This document shows, piece by piece, positions 1 through 10,100 of a stretch of DNA of 64,000 nucleotides (positions within the stretch are counted from its first letter, which is position 1; each line of letters opens with the position of its first letter). Made by a program: the position numbers and the translations under genes. The notes under the pieces are model-generated. The model had not been told where the DNA came from. It did no database searches and was given only the letters and a program-made list of their open reading frames with translations. The DNA is taken from positions 62,001 to 126,000 of the forward strand of contig NZ_VWXK01000003.1 of NCBI RefSeq assembly GCF_011752565.1, written 5' to 3'. Source of the stretch: Pantoea sp. Ap-967 (GTDB taxonomy: Bacteria > Pseudomonadota > Gammaproteobacteria > Pseudomonadales > Pseudomonadaceae).

Positions 1-828
1 CTGGTGGGCCTGCACCACTCGAAACTGCGCGGGCGCGGGGTGGACTTCGACCAGGTGCGCGTCTACCAGGCCGGTGACGACGTGCGCAACATCGACTGGC
101 GGGTGACCGCACGCACCCAGGAGCCGCACACCAAGCTGTTCCACGAGGAGCGCGAGCGGCCGATCTTCATTCTGGTCGAACAGAGCCAGCGGCTGTTCTT
201 CGGCTCGGGGCTGCAGTTCAAGTCGGTGCTCGCCGCCCAGGCCGCAGCGCTGTTTGGCTGGGCGGCGCTGGGCCATAACGACCGCATCGGCGGCCTGGTG
301 TTCGGCGACAACGAACACCACGAAATCAAGCCCCGGCGCAGCAAGCAGAGCCTGCTGCAATTGCTAAACCGCCTGGCCAAGGTGAACCAGGCGCTGCACA
401 CCGAAGCCGCGCCCCAGGCCGACAGCCTGGGCCTTGCCCTGCGCCGTGCGCGCGAAGTGCTGCGCCCCGGCAGCCTGGCCATCGTCATCTGCGACGAACG
501 CTCGCTCAGCGCCCAGGCCGAGCAACACCTGGCCATGCTGTCGCGCCATTGCGACCTGCTGCTGATGCCGGTGTCCGACCCGCTCGACCATGCCCTGCCC
601 GCCGCCGGCCTGCTGCGCTTCGCCCAGCGCAGCGCGCAACTGGAACTCGACACCCTCGACCCCAGCCTGCGCCAGGCCTACCGCCAACAGGCCGAGGCGC
701 GGGTGGAGCGCTGGGAGCTGATGGCGCAGAAACTGCGCGTGCTGCTGATGCCCCTGAGCACCCAAAGCGAAATGATCGAGCAATTGCGCGAGTACCTGAA
801 TGCCCAGCGCCCGCGGAGCGCCACATGA
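1..828 (+). CDS. DUF58 domain protein (5' end outside window)
   Basis: The reading frame is open from the first base, so the N-terminus lies upstream; the GTG at position 4 is probably internal. About 275 residues are visible. The DUF58 signature is clear near the start: a GRGVDFDQVRVYQAGDD stretch followed by R-N-I-D-W and a conserved HEERER segment. The remainder has a von Willebrand A-like alternating hydrophobic pattern without a full metal-binding motif. DUF58 proteins are encoded beside MoxR AAA+ ATPases and Bat proteins, and that is the arrangement downstream here. The stop overlaps the next start (ATGA), indicating translational coupling. The exact biochemical role of the family is not settled; it is probably part of a MoxR-driven envelope or metal-insertion chaperone system. 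Confidence 0.88.
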   Translation: MVGLHHSKLRGRGVDFDQVRVYQAGDDVRNIDWRVTARTQEPHTKLFHEERERPIFILVEQSQRLFFGSGLQFKSVLAAQAAALFGWAALGHNDRIGGLVFGDNEHHEIKPRRSKQSLLQLLNRLAKVNQALHTEAAPQADSLGLALRRAREVLRPGSLAIVICDERSLSAQAEQHLAMLSRHCDLLLMPVSDPLDHALPAAGLLRFAQRSAQLELDTLDPSLRQAYRQQAEARVERWELMAQKLRVLLMPLSTQSEMIEQLREYLNAQRPRSAT

Positions 829-1319
829 ACCCGCTGGACCAGCTGCAACCGCTGATCGCCCCTGCGCCGATCGGCCTGTGGCCGCCTGCGCCGGGCTGGT
901 GGCTGCTGCTCGCCCTGCTGCCGCTGCTGGCCTGGGGCCTGTGGCGCCTGCGCCGCTGGCGCCCGGGCAAGCGCTTGCCGGTGCGCGCCGAGCAACCGCT
1001 GGACCCGGTACGCGCCGAAGCCCTGGCCGAACTGGCCCGGCTGCCGCGCCCCTACGACGGCGCCCCGGCCGGCGCCTGGCTGCAGCAGATCAATGCGCTG
1101 CTCAAGCGCCTGTGCCGCAACCATTACCCCGGCGCCAACAGCCACACCCTGAACGGCCGCCAGTGGCTGGCATTTCTCGACAACCGCTGCCCGGCGGCCG
1201 GCCTCACCCGCTGGATGGTGCTGGTCGAAGGTGCCTACAAACCCGAGTGCAAGCTCGACGACAAGGCCATCGCCGGGCTCAGCCAGGCGGTCGAGACCTG
1301 GATCCGCAAACATGTTTGA
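825..1319 (+). CDS. DUF4381 domain protein of the Bat operon
   Basis: This 164-residue protein starts at the ATG that overlaps the preceding stop as ATGA. It opens with a short soluble segment rich in proline and tryptophan, then has one strong membrane span at about residues 22-42 followed by a basic stretch, so the C-terminal two thirds probably sit in the cytoplasm. Size, single N-terminal span and position between DUF58 and a VWA gene match DUF4381, a small membrane protein routinely found in gamma-proteobacterial MoxR/Bat operons. No catalytic motif is visible. It overlaps the next gene by 8 nt. The specific function is unknown. Confidence 0.82.
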   Translation: MNPLDQLQPLIAPAPIGLWPPAPGWWLLLALLPLLAWGLWRLRRWRPGKRLPVRAEQPLDPVRAEALAELARLPRPYDGAPAGAWLQQINALLKRLCRNHYPGANSHTLNGRQWLAFLDNRCPAAGLTRWMVLVEGAYKPECKLDDKAIAGLSQAVETWIRKHV

Positions 1320-2388
1320 ACTGGCCTGGCCGTGGATCTTCCTGCTGCTGCCGCTGCCGTGGCTGATGCGCTTGCTGCTGCCCGCTGCCGACAGCGGCGA
1401 GCCGGTGCTCAAGGTGGGCTTTCTCGATGAGCTCGAAAGCCTGGCCGGGCGCCGGGCGCGGCTGAACCTGCCAACCCTTCGCCAGCAGGCGCCGTTCGTG
1501 GTGGTGTGGCTGTTGCTGCTGTTGGCCGCCGCCCGCCCGCAATGGCTGGGCGACCCGGTGCCGGTGGCCGCCAGTGGCCGCGACCTGCTGGTGGCGGTGG
1601 ACGTGTCCGGCTCGATGGACTTCCCCGACATGCAGTGGAAGGACGAAGACATCAGCCGCCTGGACCTGGTCAAGTCGCTGCTCGGCGATTTTCTCCAGGA
1701 CCGCGAGGGCGACCGCGTTGGCCTGATCCTGTTCGGCAGCCAGGCCTACCTGCAAGCCCCGCTGACGTTCGACCGGCGTACCGTGCGCACCTTCCTCGAC
1801 GAAGCGCAAATCGGCATCGCCGGCAAGAACACCGCCATCGGTGACGCCATCGGCCTTGCCGTCAAGCGCCTGCGCCTGCGCCCGGCACAGAGCCGGGTGC
1901 TGGTACTGGTGACCGACGGCGCCAACAACGGCGGGCAGATCCACCCACTGACCGCCGCCCGCCTGGCCGCCCAGGAAGGCGTGCGCATCTACACCATCGG
2001 CATCGGTTCGAACCCCGACGCCAATGGCACCCCTGGCCTGCTCGGGCTGAACCCGAGCCTGGACCTGGACGAAGCCTCGCTGCGGGAAATTGCCGACATC
2101 ACCCACGGCGCCTATTTCCGCGCCCACGACGGCGCCGAGCTGAGCGCCATCGGCGATACCCTCGACCAGCTTGAACCGGTGGCCCAGCAACCGACCCAGG
2201 CGCGTACTGCCAAGGCCTTGTACGTCTGGCCGCTGGCCCTGGCCCTGCTGCTGAGCGTGCTGCTGGTGGTGGCGGTGCAATGGCCCGACCACCTGCTGCA
2301 CCGGCTGCTGCGCCGGCCACGCTTCCTGCAACCCCACCCGGAGTGGCGCCAGCGCCTGAAGCGCCTGCGCCTGAGGAGGCGGCGATGA
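1312..2388 (+). CDS. VWA domain membrane protein (BatA-like)
   Basis: The protein has 358 residues. It starts at the ATG eight bases inside the previous gene; an N-terminal hydrophobic segment (about 3-24) and a second span (about 61-74) precede a von Willebrand A domain. The MIDAS metal site is intact: D-V-S-G-S-M-D at about 97-103, with a later T-D-G-A-N-N element. A final span lies near 303-325 and the tail is strongly basic. This is the BatA arrangement: a VWA domain held at the inner membrane facing the periplasm. It is encoded with a second VWA protein and BatD, which are thought to form a complex acted on by the MoxR ATPase. The stop overlaps the next ATG. Confidence 0.88.
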   Translation: MFELAWPWIFLLLPLPWLMRLLLPAADSGEPVLKVGFLDELESLAGRRARLNLPTLRQQAPFVVVWLLLLLAAARPQWLGDPVPVAASGRDLLVAVDVSGSMDFPDMQWKDEDISRLDLVKSLLGDFLQDREGDRVGLILFGSQAYLQAPLTFDRRTVRTFLDEAQIGIAGKNTAIGDAIGLAVKRLRLRPAQSRVLVLVTDGANNGGQIHPLTAARLAAQEGVRIYTIGIGSNPDANGTPGLLGLNPSLDLDEASLREIADITHGAYFRAHDGAELSAIGDTLDQLEPVAQQPTQARTAKALYVWPLALALLLSVLLVVAVQWPDHLLHRLLRRPRFLQPHPEWRQRLKRLRLRRRR

Positions 2389-4106
2389 TCGACCTATGGC
2401 CACAATGGCTGCGCGCGCTCTGGCTGCTGGTCCTGCCGCTGCTCGCCTGGCTGCTGTACAAGCTGTGGCACCGGCAAAAGCGTGCCGGGCGCTGGCAGAT
2501 GATCCTGCCGCCGGCCTTCCACCCGGTGCTGCTCGGCGGCGGCAGCGGCAGCACCAGTAAACTGCCGTGGGTCGCCCTGGGCCTGGCCTGGCTGCTGGTG
2601 CTGCTGGCCTTGCTGGGGCCAAGCTGGCAGCGCCTTGAGGAAACCCGCCAGCGCCCGGCCGACCCGCTGGTGATCCTGCTGGAACTGACCCCGCAGATGC
2701 TCGCCGAAGACATGACGCCCAACCGCCTGGAGCAGGCCCGGCGCAAGATCCTCGACCTGCTTGAACACCGCCGCGACAGCCAGACTGCGCTGATTGTCTA
2801 CGCAGGCTCGGCGCACACCCTGGTGCCGCTGTCCGACGACCTGGGCACCACGCGCAACCTGCTCGAAGCCATCGACCCGTCGATCATGCCGCAAGCCGGC
2901 CAGCGCGCCGACCTTGCAGTGCAGAAGGGCTTGGCATTGCTGGCCCAAAGCGGCCTGGGCCAGGGCCGCCTGCTGCTGGTGGGCTCGGCATTGAGCGCCG
3001 CTGAACGCCAGGGCATCACCCAGGCCCTGGGCCGCCAGGGGCCGAGCCTGCTGATGCTGGGCATCGGCAGCCGCGAGGGGGCGCCGGTGCGCCAGGCCAA
3101 TGGCGAATTCCTCAAGGACGACCAGGGCGGCATCCTGGTGCCGCGCCTGGACAGCGCCAGCCTCAAGGCCTTCATCAACGGCACTGGCGGGCGCTACCGC
3201 CACGCCCGCATCGACGACCTCGACCTGCGCGGCCTGGGCCTGTTCGACACCCCGCACAGCCTGCGCGACGACAATGGCCACACCTTGCAGCTCGACAGCT
3301 GGGCCGACCAGGGTTACTGGCTGCTGATTCCCCTGCTGTTGCTGGCCGCCTGCGCCGGGCGCCGTGGCTGGCTGTTCTGCCTGCCGCTGCTGCTGGCCCT
3401 GCCGCAGCCAAGCCAGGCCCTGGAGTTCAACGACCTGTGGCTGCGCCCCGACCAACAGGGCCAGCGCCTGCTGCAACAGAACCACCCGGCGCAGGCTGCC
3501 GAACACTTCCAGAACCCCCTGTGGCGGGGCATGGCGCTGTACCAGGCCGGCGACTATGCCGGTGCCGCCCAAGCCTTCGCCCAAGGCAACAGCGCCGCCG
3601 CCCACTACAATCGAGGCAATGCCCTGGCCCGCGGCGGCGAGCTGGAAGCCGCCCTGGACGCCTACGAACAGGCCCTGGAACGCCAGCCCGACCTGCAGCC
3701 GGCACTGGCCAACCAGGCGCTGGTGCAACAGTTGCTGCAACAACGCCAGGCCCAGGCCGAGGAGCAACCTGCCAACCCCGATGCCCAGGGCACGCCCGGC
3801 AGCGAAACGGAAGGCAACAGCAGCTCGGCCAGCAGCCCTGCCCAAGGCTCGCCCGGCAATGAACAACAGGCCAGCGCCGAACAACCCGGCGAAGGCAGCG
3901 GCAACAGCCAGGCCGGGCCCGGCAACCAAGGCAGTGACGACGACAGCATTACCCAGCCGCCGCAGCGCCCGGTGTCGACCAGCCTCGATGCCGAACAGCG
4001 CCAGGCCCTGGAACAATGGCTGCGGGAGATCCCCGACAACCCGGCGGAGCTGCTGCGGCGCAAATTCTGGTATGAACAGCAATTGCATCAGGAAAAAACA
4101 CGATGA
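2385..4106 (+). CDS. VWA-TPR membrane protein (BatB/BatC fusion type)
   Basis: 573 residues, starting at an ATG preceded by GAGGAGG and overlapping the previous stop. Two N-terminal spans (about 10-27 and 60-77) lead into a VWA-like domain at about 93-280. Where a MIDAS motif DxSxS would be expected, residues 100-105 read E-L-T-P-Q-M, so metal binding is probably lost. Another pair of hydrophobic segments follows (about 306-345), then TPR-like helices (about 365-460) and a Ser/Gly/Gln/Asn-rich acidic linker (about 465-525) before a conserved tail with R-E-I-P-D-N-P. Such fusions of the BatB VWA and BatC TPR parts are common in Pseudomonas. The TPR part is presumably a partner-binding surface in the periplasm. 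Confidence 0.86.
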   Translation: MIDLWPQWLRALWLLVLPLLAWLLYKLWHRQKRAGRWQMILPPAFHPVLLGGGSGSTSKLPWVALGLAWLLVLLALLGPSWQRLEETRQRPADPLVILLELTPQMLAEDMTPNRLEQARRKILDLLEHRRDSQTALIVYAGSAHTLVPLSDDLGTTRNLLEAIDPSIMPQAGQRADLAVQKGLALLAQSGLGQGRLLLVGSALSAAERQGITQALGRQGPSLLMLGIGSREGAPVRQANGEFLKDDQGGILVPRLDSASLKAFINGTGGRYRHARIDDLDLRGLGLFDTPHSLRDDNGHTLQLDSWADQGYWLLIPLLLLAACAGRRGWLFCLPLLLALPQPSQALEFNDLWLRPDQQGQRLLQQNHPAQAAEHFQNPLWRGMALYQAGDYAGAAQAFAQGNSAAAHYNRGNALARGGELEAALDAYEQALERQPDLQPALANQALVQQLLQQRQAQAEEQPANPDAQGTPGSETEGNSSSASSPAQGSPGNEQQASAEQPGEGSGNSQAGPGNQGSDDDSITQPPQRPVSTSLDAEQRQALEQWLREIPDNPAELLRRKFWYEQQLHQEKTR

Positions 4107-5728
4107 GTCGCTTCGGCGTCTTTCTTCTCAGCCTGCTCTGGGCCGCCATGGCCCAGGCCGTACCGGCGCTGCAAGCCAGCGTCGACCGCACCCGCGTGCA
4201 AGCCGGCGAAACCCTTGAACTGACCCTCGAAAGCCAGGACGTGACCCAGTTCGGCAAGCCCGACCTGCGTGCCCTGGAGCCTGATTTCGAGGTGCGCGGC
4301 ACGCGCCAGTTGAACAGCCTGCACACCCTGGACGGGGAAACCCGCGCCAGCACCCGCTGGATCATCACCCTGCTGCCACGGCGCAGTGGCAGCCTGCAGA
4401 TCCCCGAGCTGCAACTGGGCCAGTCGCGCAGCCAGGCCATCGACCTGCAGGTGCTGCAGGCCGATGCCAGCCGCCCGGACAGCGCGTCTCAGGTGTTCGT
4501 CGAAGCCACCCTGGACAACACCGAGGTGTACGTCCAGGCCCAGGCGGTGCTGACCCTGCGCATCTACCATTCGGTGTCGCTGTACGACGACAGCAGCCTC
4601 AGCCCCCTGCAGCTGGAGAACGCCAAGGTCGAACCGCTGGGTGAGTCGCGCACCTATGAAAAGGAAATCAACGGTGTACGCCACGGCGTGATCGAAACTC
4701 GCTACGCGCTGTACCCGCAGCAAAGCGGCAGCCTGGACATACCACCACTGACCTTCACCGCCACCGCCGCCGCCGACCCCCAGCAAGGCGCGGGCACGCC
4801 GCGGGCCGGGCGCCAGGTGCAGGTCAGTTCACTGCCCCTGCACCTGACCGTGCGGGCGATCCCGGCGGCCTGGCCGGCCGGTGTGCCCTGGCTGCCAGCG
4901 CGCAGCCTGAACCTGGAAGAACACTGGAGCCCCGACCCCGCCAGCCAGCAGCCACAAATCGGCGATTCGCTGACCCGCAGCATCACCCTGCGTGCCGAGG
5001 GCCTGTCGAGCACCCAGCTGCCGCAACTGCCGGCCACCGAAATCGTCGGCCTGCGCCGCTACCCGGACCAACCGGTGCTGCGCAATGAAATCAACGAACG
5101 CGGCATGACCGCCAACCGCGAAGAGCGCGAGGCGCTGGTGCCGACCCACAGCGGCGAGCTGGCCCTGCCGGCGCTGGAAATCACCTGGTGGAACACCCGC
5201 GAGGATCACCTGGAGCACAGCAGCCTGCCGGCGCGCACCCTGAACGTGGAAGACAACCCGGCCCTGAGCGCGGACACGCCGGTGGGCGACAGCAGCGCTG
5301 GCAACCCGCTGCTGTGGCCATGGCAGCTGGCAACGATGGTGTTCGCCCTGACCACGCTGCTTGGGTTCGCCCTGTGGTGGCGCGCCCGCTCGCAACCGGC
5401 GGTGCTGCGCGCCGCACAGAACGGCCCAAGCCCACGCACGCTGCTGGACGACCTCAAGCGCGCGTGTTTGGCCAACGACCCCCAGGCCACCCGCCAGGCG
5501 CTGGACGCCTGGGCCCGGCAGCAGCCGGAAACCCTGGCTGAGATGGCGGCGCGTTTCGTGCCGTTGTCGGATGCCCTGGATGGGCTGAACGGGGCGTTGT
5601 ACAGCGAGAGCGGGCAGTATTGGCAAGGTGAGGACCTGTGGCGGGCGATCGGCACCATTCCACCGGCCGAGCAGGTGTTGTTGCCGGCCGGGGAAAGCGG
5701 GAGCTTGCCGCCGCTGTATCCGAAATGA
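4103..5728 (+). CDS. BatD family protein
   Basis: 541 residues. A typical Sec signal peptide (about residues 1-20, ending A-Q-A) is followed by repeated immunoglobulin-like beta-strand segments, as in the BatD (oxygen-tolerance) family, and a single membrane span at about 405-428 with an R-A-R-S stop-transfer end. The C-terminal ~110 residues would be cytoplasmic. It begins at an ATG overlapping the VWA-TPR stop and ends the operon; a REP inverted repeat follows. BatD is thought to act with BatA/BatB at the inner membrane, with the bulk of the protein in the periplasm. The function is inferred from family and context only. Confidence 0.88.
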   Translation: MSRFGVFLLSLLWAAMAQAVPALQASVDRTRVQAGETLELTLESQDVTQFGKPDLRALEPDFEVRGTRQLNSLHTLDGETRASTRWIITLLPRRSGSLQIPELQLGQSRSQAIDLQVLQADASRPDSASQVFVEATLDNTEVYVQAQAVLTLRIYHSVSLYDDSSLSPLQLENAKVEPLGESRTYEKEINGVRHGVIETRYALYPQQSGSLDIPPLTFTATAAADPQQGAGTPRAGRQVQVSSLPLHLTVRAIPAAWPAGVPWLPARSLNLEEHWSPDPASQQPQIGDSLTRSITLRAEGLSSTQLPQLPATEIVGLRRYPDQPVLRNEINERGMTANREEREALVPTHSGELALPALEITWWNTREDHLEHSSLPARTLNVEDNPALSADTPVGDSSAGNPLLWPWQLATMVFALTTLLGFALWWRARSQPAVLRAAQNGPSPRTLLDDLKRACLANDPQATRQALDAWARQQPETLAEMAARFVPLSDALDGLNGALYSESGQYWQGEDLWRAIGTIPPAEQVLLPAGESGSLPPLYPK

Positions 5729-5738
5729 TGCATTGAGC

Positions 5739-5829
5739 GTACCGGCCTCTTCGCGGGCAAGCCCGCTCCCACAGGCCACGGGAAATGGTATCCCTGTGGG
5801 AGCGGGCTTGCCCGCGAAGAGGCCGGTAC
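5739..5829. repeat. REP inverted pair
   Basis: Two near-perfect inverted arms of about 37 nt (GTACCGGCCTCTTCGCGGGC... and its complement) flank a ~15-nt centre. The core CGGGCAAGCCCGCTCC is the common Pseudomonas putida-type REP sequence. Its position directly after the Bat operon suggests it may also end or stabilise that transcript. Confidence 0.9.
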
Positions 5830-5902
5830 AGGCCAACCTGCACTTGCGTTACCATACCGCCCCAACCCCAAAGCCCCCCAGCTCCCTTCCAACAGGTCAT
5901 CC

Positions 5903-7141
5903 ATGCGTCTGTTTCACACCTCCGACTGGCACCTGGGCCAAAGCCTGCACGGCCAGGAACGCGACTTCGAACACGCCTGCTTCCTCGACTGGCTGCTCGG
6001 CCAGCTGCAGCTGCGCCAGCCAGACGCGCTGCTGATCGCCGGGGATATATTCGACACGGTGAACCCACCGGTCAAAGCCCAGGAACGGCTCTACGACTTC
6101 ATCGTCCAGGCCCATGAGCAACAGCCGAAACTGGACATCGTGATGATCGCCGGCAACCACGATTCCGGCTCGCGCATCGAGCTGCCCGCCGCGCTGATGC
6201 GCCGCCTGCGCACCCATGCCCTGGGCCGCGTGCACTGGCTCGACGAAGGCCAGCTGGACACCGAACGCCTGCTGATCCCGCTGACCAATGGCCGTGGCAA
6301 GGTCGCCGCCTGGTGCCTCGCCCTGCCCTTCCTGCGCCCGGCCGAAGTCACCGGCCCGCAACTGGGCGAGGACTACCTGCAAGGCATCACCCAGGTGCAC
6401 CAGCAGCTGATCGCCGCCGCCCAGAAAAAGCGCAAGCAGGGCCAGGCACTGGTCGCCATCAGCCACGCGCACATGGCCGGTGGCGCAGTGTCGGAAGACT
6501 CCGAACGCAGCCTGATCATCGGCAACGCCGAGGCGCTGCCGGCCAAGCTGTTCGACAAGGCCATCAGCTACGTCGCCCTCGGCCACCTGCACAAGCCGCA
6601 GAAGGTCAACCGCGAAACCCGCATCCGCTACAGCGGCTCGCCAATTCCGTTGTCGTTCGCCGAAATCAACTACCCGCACCAGGTGCTGGAGGTCGAGCTC
6701 GATGGCACCGAGCTGGTCAGCGTCGAGCCGCGCCCCATCCCCCGTGCGGTCGCCCTGCAGCGGGTCGGCCCGGCGCCGTTGGGCGAGCTGCTTGAGCAGC
6801 TGGCCGAGCTGCCGGTGGTCGACCTGCTGGAAGACCCCAACCGCCAGCCGTGGCTGGAAGTGCGCGTACGCCTGGACGAACCACAGCCCGACCTGCGCCA
6901 GCAGGTTGAAAACGCCCTGCATGGCAAAGCGGTGCGGCTGATCCGCATCAGCGCCGAGTACGCAGGCGCCGGCAGCGCCGAGGATGACGACATGGCCTTC
7001 GTCGAACTGGCCCAGATGACGCCCCATGACTTGTTCGGCCGTGCCTGGGAACAAGCCTACGGCAGCCCCGTGGACGAGCAGACCCTGGCCGACTTCGCCC
7101 AGCTGCTGCAAGACGTGCAGCAAGAAGAGGAACAGCCATGA
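5903..7141 (+). CDS. sbcD: Exonuclease subunit SbcD
   Basis: The protein has 412 residues, the usual size for SbcD, the nuclease half of the SbcCD (Mre11-Rad50) complex that opens hairpins and processes double-strand ends in the cytoplasm. The metallophosphoesterase motifs are all visible: S-D-W-H-L-G at 7-12, G-D-I-F-D at 48-51, G-N-H-D at 84-87, then S-H-A-H and G-H-L-H further on. A C-terminal capping domain follows. The ATG start lies just before M-R-L-F-H-T-S-D, the conserved N-terminus. The stop overlaps sbcC as ATGA, so the two subunits are translationally coupled. SbcCD destroys long palindromes, a point of interest beside the many long REP palindromes here. Confidence 0.97.
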   Translation: MRLFHTSDWHLGQSLHGQERDFEHACFLDWLLGQLQLRQPDALLIAGDIFDTVNPPVKAQERLYDFIVQAHEQQPKLDIVMIAGNHDSGSRIELPAALMRRLRTHALGRVHWLDEGQLDTERLLIPLTNGRGKVAAWCLALPFLRPAEVTGPQLGEDYLQGITQVHQQLIAAAQKKRKQGQALVAISHAHMAGGAVSEDSERSLIIGNAEALPAKLFDKAISYVALGHLHKPQKVNRETRIRYSGSPIPLSFAEINYPHQVLEVELDGTELVSVEPRPIPRAVALQRVGPAPLGELLEQLAELPVVDLLEDPNRQPWLEVRVRLDEPQPDLRQQVENALHGKAVRLIRISAEYAGAGSAEDDDMAFVELAQMTPHDLFGRAWEQAYGSPVDEQTLADFAQLLQDVQQEEEQP

Positions 7142-10100
7142 AGATTCTCGCCATCCGCCTGAAGAACCTGGCATCCCTGGCAGGGCCTGTGGACATCGAC
7201 TTCACCGCCGAACCCCTGGCCAGCGCCGGCCTGTTCGCCATCACCGGGCCGACTGGCGCCGGCAAAAGCACCCTGCTCGACGCCCTGTGCCTGGCCCTGT
7301 TCGGCACCGTGCCGCGGCTCAACGACATCGGCCGCGAGGCCAAGGTGCCCGACGCCGACGGTGAAATTCCCACCTCCGACCCGCGCAACCTGCTGCGCCG
7401 CGGCACCGGCAGTGGCTTTGCAGAAGTCGACTTCGTGGGCATCGACGGCCACCGCTACCGCGCCCGCTGGGAAGCCAACCGCGCCCGCGACAAAGCCAAC
7501 GGCAAGCTCCAGCACAGCCGCCAGAGCCTGTACGACCTGGACAGCGAGCAGGTACTGGGCAGCGGCAAGAACGAATACAAGCAATTGATCGAGGCCCGCC
7601 TGGGCCTGAACTTCGAGCAGTTCACTCGCGCGGTCATGCTGGCGCAAAGCGAATTCGGCGCATTCCTCAAGGCCGACGACAAAGACCGCAGCGAGCTGCT
7701 GGAAAAGCTCACCAACACCGCCATCTACACCCGCCTCGGCCAGCGCGCCTTCAGCAAGGCACGGGAAACCGGCGAGGCGCACAAAGCCCTCAACGACCGC
7801 GCCAGCCACTTGCTGCCAATGGCCAGTGAAGCCCGCGCCGAGCTGGACCAACAACTGGAGCAGGCGCTGCAGCAGCTCAAGGCCGACCAGGCCGGCGAGC
7901 GGCAACTGGAGCAGCAACGCATCTGGCTTGAGGAGCAGCGCCAGCTGCACGCCCAGCACAGCGCCGCCAGCACCGCCCTGCAGGCCGCCGAAGACGGCTG
8001 GCAGCAACTGGCCGAACAGCGCCTGGACCTGCAGCGCCTGGAACGCCTGGCCCCCCAGCGCCACCAGTTCCACCGCCAGCAAATGCTCGCGGCGCAATTG
8101 GCAACGCTGGGCGCGCAGATCGCCGAGCAACAGCACCGGCAAAGTGAACTGCAGGGTGCCACCGGCGAACTTGAGCAGGCCCAGGCGGCCGCCTGCGACG
8201 CCTTGGCCCAGCAACAGGCCCAGCACGGCGAAAACGCCCCGCGCCTGCGCCAGGCGTTCGCCGGCCAAGACACCCTCACCCGCCTGGATGAAGCACTCAC
8301 CGCGCAAACCACTGCCGCCCAGCAGGCCGAGCAGCACGTGGGCGAAGGCCAGCAACACCTGCAGCAGCTGGAAGAAAACCAGCAGCGCAGCCAGCAACAA
8401 CTGGCCCTGATCGACACCGCCCTGGCCGACAGCGAGCACCTGGCAGGGCTGGCCAGCGCCTGGCAGGCCTACCTGCCTCAGCTCAAGCAAGTGATGCTGA
8501 TTGGCGGGCGCCTGGCCAAGGGCCGTGAGGAACTGCCGGGCCTGCAGGCCCAGGCCAGCCAGGCCAATGCCCAGCTGCAGGGCCAGCGCGAGCACTACGA
8601 GCTGCTGTTCCGCGAAGCCAAGGCCGAGCCCCAGGCCCTGGCTGAACAAATCGACCTGCTCGGCGGCATGTTGCAAGACAACCGCAAACAGCAACGCGCC
8701 GTCGAGGAGCTGTCGCGCCTGCACGGCCGCGAACTGGACGTGCGCCAGCAGCTCGACAGCCTGCGTGGCCGCCAGCAGCAGGCCATGCAGCAACGCCAGC
8801 ACCTGATCGGCGAAGGCACCGCCGCCAAGGCCGAGCTTGAGGCCGCCGAGCAAGCGCTCAACATCACCCGCCAGTTGCTCGAACGCCAGCGCATGGCCCG
8901 CAACACCAGCGTCGAGGAACTGCGTGGCCAGCTGCGCGAGGGCGAGCCTTGCCCGGTGTGCGGCAGCGCCGAACACCCGTTCCACCAACCCGAAGCGTTG
9001 CTGCAAAGCCTCGGCCGCCACGACCAGGCCGAAGAGGACGCGGCGCAGAAGCAGGTCGAAACCCTCAACGGCAAGCTGGTCGAGCTGCGCACCCAGCTGG
9101 GTGTGGTCAATGCCCAGCTCAAGGATTACCAGCAGCAGCAACAGCAACTGGGTGAGCAGCTGCAGCCGCTGGTGGCCCAGGTGCAGGCCCACAGCCTGTG
9201 GCCGGCGCTCGCGCCCCAGGACGACAAGGCCCGCAGCGCCTGGCTCGACAGCCAGCTACGGCGCCTGGACGAAGAAATTGGCAAGGACGAGAAGCGCCAG
9301 AGCGCCCTGCTCGCCCTGCAAAAGGATGCCGCCCGCCTCAACCAGCAACTGCAGGCTGCCGAGCAGGCCCAGCAGCAGGCCCAGCGCAACCTGGACCATC
9401 AACACCAAGCCTTGGCCAGCGACGAGCAACAACTGCAGCAAGGCCTGAGTGACCTGGCCAGCGTGCTGCCGGACGATGTGCTCAAAGCCCTGGGCGACGA
9501 CCCGGCCCATGCATTCCTGGCCCTCGACCAGCAGATCGCCCAACGCCTGCAGCAGCTGGAGCAACGCAAGGACGAACAGGACGAACAGCAGGCCCGACAA
9601 GGCCAGCTGGACAAACTGCGCGACCAGCAACAGGCACGGCTGCAGGCCCTGGAGCAGGCGCGCCAGCAGCTTGCCAGCGTCGACACCCAGCGCCAGCAGG
9701 CCCAGGCCGCCCTGGCCGAACTGCTTGGCGAGCATGCCAGCGCCGAGGCCTGGCAGCAGCACCTGGACACGCAACTGGAACAGGCCCGCGCCCTCGACGC
9801 CGACACCGCCCAGCGCCTGCAAGCCCTGCACACCCAGGGCGTGCAACTGGCCACCGAACTCAAGGCCAGCGGCCAGCAACAGCAGGCCCTGGCGCTTGAA
9901 TGCCAGCAGTTGCAAGGCGACATCGCCCAATGGCGCGCCGCGCACCCGGAACTGGACGACGCAGGCCTCGACCGCCTGCTGGCCATGGACGACGCCCAGC
10001 TGGGCGAGCTGCGCCAGCGCCTGGAAAGTGCGCAGAAAGCCATCGAACAAGGCCGCGTGCTGTTCCAGGAGCGCGAGCAGCGCCTGCAGCAACATGCCGC

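Noticed and set aside
7057..9192. Long antisense frame of about 700 codons opposite sbcC
   Set aside because: High GC and Gln/Leu/Ala codon bias keep the opposite strand open; the sense frame has all SbcC motifs.
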